From Plasmodium coatneyi (lineage: Eukaryota; Apicomplexa; Aconoidasida; Haemosporida; Plasmodiidae), in the NCBI RefSeq assembly GCF_001680005.1, contig NC_033566.1:372001-436000 (forward strand): 64,000 nucleotides of DNA, written 5' to 3'. The position numbers and the translations under genes are program-made. Position 1 is the stretch's first letter; every line of letters starts with the position of its first letter. The notes under the pieces are model-generated. The model had not been told where the DNA came from, did no database searches, and saw only the letters and a list, made by a program, of their open reading frames with translations. Of the stretch, positions 57,255 through 64,000 are shown one piece after another.

Positions 57255-59186
57255 CTTCCTCGTTTGCAAAAAATTCTGCACATGTAGATGCCAAGCGGAA
57301 AAATAGTCTACTTGCCGCGAACGAATTGTGCAAAAATATTACACACTAAAAAAAAGCACGTAACTTTGCTTAAACCACTGCTGCAAAAATGGATAACTTT
57401 TACTTTTTTCCCTTTGGCAAATGGAATACAGTACAAAAAGGTGACACCTTTTTAACGTTTTATTTATTTTTTTTCTTTCCAATGTGGAACACAAAAAATG
57501 TGAAAAATGGAAAAAAGCCAAGGGTGGATCAGCGGCGAGCTGGCCCTCCAAGTAAACTTCTACAAACACGCAAATTACTTAACAACAATTCTGCTTCAGA
57601 CGCTGCTTTATTTTACGTATTATACTTCCGCGCCGTTATGTTTATGCCTTTTTAATTAAAAACAATTTGGTCATATATTTTAATTTGAATATGCTCGTCT
57701 TCCCTGGTGTATGCGCTGTGCCTTCCAACTTCGGCGATTCGAAGGAAGCTCCACAAATGGGCACATACACATGTACAGATATGTGTGTATATACGAACAT
57801 GCGTGCTTGGAAATAATTCCTTCATACGCTGTGCCGCTTTCTCCTCTTCTCCTTTGAGCATCCCATATGTGTGTTCTCGGTTAATTTAGCTATATAGCAG
57901 TGGCTAGCAATTCGTGCAAACGGCAAACCTGCTCATAGAGAATGCAGCAGCTCTGTGCCAGCATATGGTGAGTACGGATGCAGGCGCATTTACCCGTAGG
58001 TACGTACATGGCTCGATAATCCGTATCGCTGGTGTGCTACGTTTATTTCCTTTCTTGCTCCATGCGGGATAACAAAAAATAAATTACAAAATGACGATAT
58101 GGCAAATGACACTAGGTGCTGGTTATAAATCCACCACCATGAGGATTGTGACCCTATGAATTTTACAAAAAAACGAAAAATCTTATTTTTTCAAACAGAA
58201 AATATCATTGGAGCATTTATGCATAGGGAAACCTTCTTTATTTCACTAAGGAGGTGCAACGAAGGGTGAGAAAAAAAAAATTAATATAAATGTCGTTAGT
58301 ACTATGTAATATGAACTGCAAGCCATGTATCGTAATATCCATGCGCTAATGTTATTTCCAAATTGAAAAAAAAAAAATCCCTCTCCGTATCGATATCACT
58401 TATGCCCATAGCGCAGAATTTTTTTGCTAATTTCTGACGTGGTGAAAGAGGAAAAAAAAAAAAACGCACGAACCGATCCACATAGAACGTTCACCTATAA
58501 AGAAAGAAAAAAAAACAGAATTGAATGCAACTTTTAAAAAAAAAAAACCTCGTGTGAACATCCATTCGGAGGGGGAAAAAATTCTAACCGTGCCGATGGC
58601 GTTTTCTTCATAACGTACAAAAATAGGCATACATATATACGCTTACGCGCACAAACATGCTTAAAACGTACGCCTAGTCGAAATAAACCTGGGAAAATAC
58701 ATAAATGTAAAAAAAAAGTACGCCCTTGATTTAAAAAATAGGAGGGAATTTTTCCCCCACCTTTTTGACACAACAAAGTGAATACAGGACGTACCCCCCA
58801 AAAAAGGAAAGTTTCTCACAAAGTGAAATCAACTAACCAGTGGAAGCAAAGAAAATATACAACTGGGGAAACCCTCAAAAGGAGGACGCATCTCGTAAAA
58901 AGGACTTTTTCGTAAGCATACCAAAGATGCGCTATTTTTAATTATCTGTGAAAATTTTGAGCAACTATGCGTATCCTTGGTGATGCATACCTTCGAATCG
59001 TCCTACCTTAAGATTCTTTCGCGTCTGAGGAAAAGGGCTGCAAATTTTGCGTCCTCAAAGTCAACTTCGTAGCGGCAGAGTGTTGAATTTGACGCACAAA
59101 AAATAAAATATATATGTGTATATATGTGTGCACATTTGAACCTCCACCACCCACGTGTAGGCCAAACCCCCCACACGCTCGCCAAG
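57255..59186. promoter_or_regulatory. divergent intergenic region (TMCO1 and RuvB-like promoters)
   Basis: A 1.9-kb stretch between genes transcribed apart. Many short A-runs and CATACATA/ATGTGTATATA microsatellites (~57764-57798, ~59104-59128). The sequence ACCCACGTGTAG just before 59161 looks like an acceptor, so the RuvB-like mRNA may have a 5'-UTR intron. No other gene seen. Confidence 0.5.
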
Positions 59187-60638
59187 ATGAAGCTTGAAGA
59201 AGTGAAGGACATTCAGAAAATTGAGAGGATTGGGGCCCATTCCCACATTAGGGGCCTAGGGCTGAACGACTGTCTGGACGCCCGATACTGCTCAGAGGGC
59301 ATGATAGGACAAATGAGCGCACGGAAAGCTGCGGGAATAGTTTTGCGCATGATCAAAGAAGGAAGAATTAGTGGCAGAGCAATTCTGTTAGCCGGCCAGC
59401 CAGGGACAGGCAAAACGGCCATCGCTATGGGTATTGCAAAAGCGTTAGGAGAAGATACGCCCTTCACGCACATCTCAGGGTCGGAAGTATATTCCCTAGA
59501 AATGAGCAAAACTGAAGCATTAACGCAAGCCTTTAGAAGATCCATTGGTGTTAGGGTTAAAGAAGAATCGGAAGTTATCGAAGGAGAAGTCGTAGAAATT
59601 GAAATAGAAAAATTTAACGAAAAAGATATGAACAATGTTAACAAAAAGGTAGGGAAAATGATTCTTAAAACAACCGAAATGGAGACTCTATACGATTTGG
59701 GTAACAAAATGATTGAGGCTTTACAGAAGGAAAATATCACAGCAGGGGATGTTATCTGTATTGATAAAAGCACAGGAAAAATTACAAAAATTGGGAAATC
59801 TTTCTCTCGATCGAAAGACTACGATGCTATGGATCCAAACACAAATTTTGTTCAGTGCCCTGAAGGAGAATTACAAAAAAGGAAGGAAGTAGTCCACACA
59901 GTTACTCTACACGATATTGACGCGATTAATAGCAGGACACAGGGCTTCCTAGCGTTATTCTCAGGAGATACTGGAGAAATTAAAAACGAAATAAGAGAAC
60001 ATATCGACATGAAAATTAATGAATGGCAAGAAGATGAAAAGGCGGAAATTGTACCAGGTGTTTTATTTATTGACGAAGTACATATGTTAGATATAGAATG
60101 CTTTTCCTACTTGAATAGGGCCCTCGAAAGTGAGCAATCTCCCATTGTTATTATGGCAACAAATAGAGGCATTACACACATTAGAGGAACGGACTACAAA
60201 GCTCCCCATGGAATCCCCCTCGATCTGTTAGATAGAACTCTTATTATACCTACCTACCCGTATAAGCATGAAGATATAATGAAAATTTTAGAACAAAGAG
60301 CAGAAGAGGAAGACGTCGAAATTGATGAATATGCCAAGGAGCTGTTGTGCAAAATTGCATCGGAGTCGTCCCTAAGATACGCACTGCACCTGATCACTCT
60401 GGCCAATTTGGTTTCCAAAAAAAGGAAAGCCACCGAAGTTACTGTCCAGGACGTCAGAAGAGTTTACAACCTATTTATTGACGTCAAAAGGAGCACGCAG
60501 TACTTAATTGAATACCAAAATGAATTCATGTTTTCCGAGTTGCCCAAGGAGGACGAGGCCGCCAACGCGGAGGACTCCTACGACGAAAAGAGGGAAATAC
60601 ACGAGAAGAAGTCGGTTAACGACAGTGCGGATTCTTAA
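59187..60638 (+). CDS. RUVBL2: RuvB-like 2 / reptin (TIP49b) AAA+ ATPase
   Basis: 484 aa from the ATG at 59187 (CAAGATGA); the frame is open further upstream, but that part is probably untranslated. The protein is almost collinear with eukaryotic RUVBL2: IERIGAHSHIRGLGLNDCLD, Walker A GQPGTGKT (70-77), SGSEVYSLEMSKTEALTQAF, the OB-fold insert (~130-235) with VIEGEVVEIEIEKF and GELQKRKEVVHTVTLHDIDA, Walker B LFIDEVHMLD (D296, E297), sensor 1 MATNRGI, arginine-finger region DLLDRTLII and sensor 2 SSLRYALHL. These features separate it from RUVBL1. Reptin forms hexamers or dodecamers with pontin in INO80/SWR1-type remodellers and R2TP chaperone complexes. The acidic tail is parasite-specific. From memory, P. 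falciparum has two RUVBL2-like proteins; this position fits PfRuvB3. Confidence 0.96.
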   Translation: MKLEEVKDIQKIERIGAHSHIRGLGLNDCLDARYCSEGMIGQMSARKAAGIVLRMIKEGRISGRAILLAGQPGTGKTAIAMGIAKALGEDTPFTHISGSEVYSLEMSKTEALTQAFRRSIGVRVKEESEVIEGEVVEIEIEKFNEKDMNNVNKKVGKMILKTTEMETLYDLGNKMIEALQKENITAGDVICIDKSTGKITKIGKSFSRSKDYDAMDPNTNFVQCPEGELQKRKEVVHTVTLHDIDAINSRTQGFLALFSGDTGEIKNEIREHIDMKINEWQEDEKAEIVPGVLFIDEVHMLDIECFSYLNRALESEQSPIVIMATNRGITHIRGTDYKAPHGIPLDLLDRTLIIPTYPYKHEDIMKILEQRAEEEDVEIDEYAKELLCKIASESSLRYALHLITLANLVSKKRKATEVTVQDVRRVYNLFIDVKRSTQYLIEYQNEFMFSELPKEDEAANAEDSYDEKREIHEKKSVNDSADS

Positions 60639-62503
60639 GCATAGATATAGACCTATTCCCGAATTGTTTTGTATTGGGGAAAATATGCATGCCGGTAAAG
60701 TGGGCATATTGGTAACTGCCCCCATATTTGCACATAAACGTTTGCATACTTACCTAATGCCAGGGTGAAAAAAAAATAGAAAAGGAGCAAAATGCGCATG
60801 CTCCACATTTGTTTCTTACCCATTGTGTGCATGGTAACACGTGCGAATGAGCGCATTAGTTCACGTAACTGCATGCACCATTTATAACGCGCGTAAAAAT
60901 TTGTCAACAATACGACGTAAGCCTTTTTCTTTACAGCTCGTATTTTTTCTTTTTTTGAGTATGAATTAGCTTATATTTTTTTTTTCTGGCACATTGAGCA
61001 ATGTTATTCACATTGCCAGTAATTTTGTATGTCCCCCACCCATTTGGGGTCACACCTATGTTTGTCTTTACGATATTTACTGAAAACGCAAAATGAACAC
61101 TCCTCTTTAAGCATTTTTTGCGTTCATTTCGAAACTTTTTTATTCAGCCCACTTAAAAACGTGGCTGCTCTGTTCCACGTACAAGGAATTAAATTAAGCC
61201 AAATCAAATAAAATTGCATCAAATTAAAACGCAAAGCATTGTCGTCCTCTGTAACGGTCAAGAGGTGACAGATGCTTGACCGAACATTAGCCGAACCTTG
61301 CTGCACAATTTTTCCAACTCGTTTCCATTGAAATTGTTTACCCCTTCATTCCACCTAAAGACGCAGTATAAAAGGTGGAGGGTGGCGCTTTTCCGGTGTC
61401 TTAAAATTTATCAATTTTGCGAACACCTAAGCGCGTAAAAAAAAGAAGAAAAAAATGGATCAGTTTTAAATTAAATTTCCCCACATTTCTACTTACATGT
61501 TACAGAAATGAAAAGAAGTACATCATTGTGATTAAAAAGACGGGAAAAACAGAACTGATGTGCATAAGTTTCCAAAAATTCGAAACAACGTCCTTTCCTT
61601 CACTTCTACGTACGCCCATTTGGTAATTTAGTTGCAGGCTTAGCTTTTTTTCACTTGCAGCCATTCGCAGCTATTTGTTTAAAAGCCCTTAGGGAGAAAA
61701 AAAAAGTAACATAACAGAACAAAACATAGCTTAGCATAGCGTCATGTAACGCAACAAAACTAGCTACACATGAAAGGAAAAAAAAAAAAAAAAAAAAAAC
61801 GCCGCCTAAAAAGCCATTTTAACGTGGCAAAAACATATTTTTACCTTGCCGTTCATACAAAAATGTTAAAAAAAAAAAAATTCTGAACAAGATTTCCACA
61901 CAACGCCTCTTTTGTAGCATTTCACCTGTCCGGAATAAAGTTGTAATTTTTTCAAGGCTGTTGACATTGATATTTTCTTATATGAGGTAAACATATAAAC
62001 GCAATAAAAAAAAAAAAAAATGCGGCCGCTTCTTCTTAAATGTCCACAAAAAGGGACACTTTAACTGTTTTCTGCAAGGGAGGCAATAATAATACCAGTA
62101 AATACATATATATGCATACACATATATGTACACATATGTGCACATAACCTTGCACACAAACGTTCCGCCCCAAAATAGCGTCATATTTACGCGAGTGCAA
62201 CAACCCCCCTGCCCCTTCCTCTATGCACATACATCTTTTTTAGTAATCCTGTTTGTAAGTGTTTCCGCCTCACTCTTGGCACTCGAGCCAACATCACGCT
62301 TAAATTTTTTAATGCCCCAAAGTTCATCATTTGAAATGTTCAGAGGAAAGCCTTGTCTTTCGCGCTTCGTATAAGAGCGCGAATTTGTAACTCAAGCCGT
62401 ATGCGTGCAGGGATAACCAATATTAAAACAAAGCATAACGGAACAAAATAGAACAACAGTGGAGGCCTTCCACCGACCGCCAAACATTTCTGCAACAGAC
62501 AAA
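60639..62503. promoter_or_regulatory. 1.9-kb intergenic region upstream of 14-3-3
   Basis: RuvB-like 3' flank and 14-3-3 5' flank. It has A-runs at ~61780-61799 and ~62006-62021 and a TATATATGCATACACATATA-type microsatellite near 62106-62140. A minus-strand frame at 62221-62391 is open for 56 codons and looks coding-like but has no start. Confidence 0.5.
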
Positions 62504-63970
62504 ATGAAGCCGCCTCTTGATAATGACGTTTCGCTAAACAATAAAGAAGAATTCATATACTACCTAAAAATATTAAACCATATTGGATACTACGATGGTT
62601 AAGCTGTAGAATTGCTCTTTTTTAAAATAGCAAAGTGACCAGTACACCCATTTGTTCATATGTAACAAGTGTGGCAAATTAGATAATGCTTTTTCTTTTT
62701 TTTTACTCCCCTCCCCCCCTATGCCAAATGTAGAAATGGTTTCCATGATAAGCGCTGTGAATGTGGAAAATTACAATTTAAATTACTCCGAGTCGGTGTT
62801 AATGGTTAGTACGAGCTTAATAGCGTGTATGCATCTTGTGTCTACACTTTCTATACCTGTTTGCACATTTAAGAAATTTGAAGGTGATAAATCATAAATC
62901 GCTCTTTCTGCAGAGTTGTGTTGTGTTCCCAACCTCATGTTATAATATAGAGGGGCATAAAAAAAAAACGTATCACATAAATAAGCCCCACTAGTGAAAA
63001 CGCTCCGTGTGCAGTTAGCTGCTGCCATTTGCACAATTCTTGTTTCGCTTTCCACAAGTGCCCACATAAACGCAAAAACGCGAATAGAATCATATAAGCC
63101 AAAGTGCAGCTTATCCAGAGCGATGTTCATGAATGAAAAGTCACATACTCTTTGACATAATGCACTGCAATGTGATGTATTATTTTTTTTTTTTTTTTTT
63201 CCTTTAAGGGATCCACCTTCAAAAATGCCCTAAACGTTAGGAGAAAGGAAAAGAACGTACTCGAAAATATCATAGCAAATGAAAAATCCAGTGAACAAGA
63301 AAAAAATTGCGCTGAGCTACTAAAGTACAAGTTAAATGAAGATATAAGATCCATAGAAAATACTACATATGACATTATAAAAACAAAATGCATTCCCATG
63401 ACGACTAACGAGGTAGGCTCCCCATCAACAACTTTTGACAATACAAATGAGGAGAAATAGAGCTGTCTGGAAATAAAAAAAAAAAAAGATAAACATAGCT
63501 TTTTCCTTTTCATGTTACACATGGAGCTACCCCCATTTCAACATCCCTACTTGCAGAAAATATTAATGTTCTATTGGCATCTACTTGGAGATATTACGAG
63601 ATACTGCTCGGATACATTTGAAGGTGAAGAAAAGAAGAAGACTCAAGAAAGAAGCATGCAGTCGTATTCTTACGCCCTAGGTTATGCGAACCGAATGAGT
63701 ATACCTCCCTCTAGTCCGCGGATCTTAGAACTGCTCGTTAGTTTAACAGGTTAGGCCCTCCGCAAGCATTCATATAAAGTGCACTTACATGTGTGAAGGA
63801 GAATACATGAGCATAAGTAAGCACTGCGCTAATATAATTTATCATTCGACTTTTTTCTCAACCCATTTCTAGTTCTCCACAAAGACATGCACACCGACAT
63901 AAACATTTCCATTGAGATGGCTGCTCAGGCATTTAGAGATGCAATTCAAAATATGCATCTCCTGGAGTAA
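62504..63970 (+). CDS. divergent 14-3-3 protein, 5 exons seen, probably continues beyond the window
   Basis: Exons 62504-62597, 62734-62804, 63209-63412, 63557-63749 and 63873 onward; donors GTTAAG, GTTAGT, GTAGGC, GTTAGG and acceptors AAATGTAG, CCTTTAAG, CTTGCAG, TTTCTAG all keep phase. The protein (219 aa to a TAA at 63968) follows 14-3-3 helix by helix: YYDEMVSMISAV (family YDDMAACMKSV), STFKNALNVRRKEKNVLENI ([20 protein letters not shown]), LLGDITRYCSDTFEGEEKKK (MKGDYYRYLAEV), ELLVSLTVLHKDM (GLALNFSVFYYEI) and MAAQAFRDAIQNM (AKTAFDEAIAEL). Lys, first two Arg and Arg-Tyr of the phosphopeptide pocket are kept; the third Arg and the NFSVF Asn are changed. The last helix is missing, and GA/GTAATA at 63966 is a plausible donor, so the final exon probably lies beyond 64000. 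Confidence 0.88.
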
Positions 63971-64000
63971 TACATAAAATGAGCGCTTCCCAATAAAAAA

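Noticed and set aside
1..64000. Searched by eye for variant-gene families (pir, SICA-like), telomere repeats, CRISPR arrays, insertion elements and rRNA
   Set aside because: None seen; the window looks like a chromosome-internal housekeeping region.

Overview
This is a nuclear chromosome segment of a malaria parasite (genus Plasmodium). Genes are intron-poor and widely spaced. Proteins are long and full of Asn/Lys/Asp/Ser low-complexity inserts. Intergenic DNA is dominated by poly(dA:dT) runs of 18-30 bases. Exons are clearly less AT-rich than in P. falciparum, so the vivax/knowlesi/cynomolgi (simian) clade is the likely source; this is inferred from composition and not shown. From memory, a calpain, a RuvB-like ATPase and a 14-3-3 protein are also close neighbours on P. 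falciparum chromosome 13, which suggests a conserved chromosome-internal block. I saw no subtelomeric variant-gene family, telomere repeat, rRNA or convincing tRNA.

Layout: (1) 0.6-13 kb: a secreted/apicoplast-type protein with a degenerate indole-3-glycerol-phosphate-synthase-like barrel (-), a small unknown protein (+), a CCR4/PDE12-type EEP phosphodiesterase in three exons (-), a PLAA/Doa1 WD40-PFU-PUL protein with a 7-nt first exon (+), and an organellar bL9 ribosomal protein (-). (2) 14-34.9 kb: a polynucleotide kinase/3'-phosphatase (+), a COG2-like tethering subunit (-), a large P-loop protein of unknown function (-), a 1432-aa unknown protein split over two exons (-), and a 2071-aa helical protein split over two exons (-). 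(3) 36-47 kb: a 1271-aa Asn-rich disordered protein (-), signs of an unrecognised small gene near 42 kb, a three-exon coiled-coil protein (-), and a two-exon DEDDy 3'-5' exonuclease (-). (4) 48.5-64 kb: calpain (-), TMCO1-type ER channel protein (-), RuvB-like 2/reptin ATPase (+), and a divergent multi-exon 14-3-3 protein that probably runs off the right edge (+).

Several genes are only complete when spliced. I rebuilt the exon joins by hand from GT/AG sites, pyrimidine tracts and codon phase. In several cases the join restores a known family motif: SDH in the EEP enzyme, the start of PLAA, and the DxDxT context of PNKP. These are housekeeping genes (RNA decay, ubiquitin-dependent sorting, DNA end repair, Golgi tethering, ER calcium, chromatin remodelling) and not a co-regulated operon. 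The most unusual items are the IGPS-like barrel with its catalytic lysine replaced, the 14-3-3 protein with changed phosphopeptide-pocket residues, and possible unannotated small exons.
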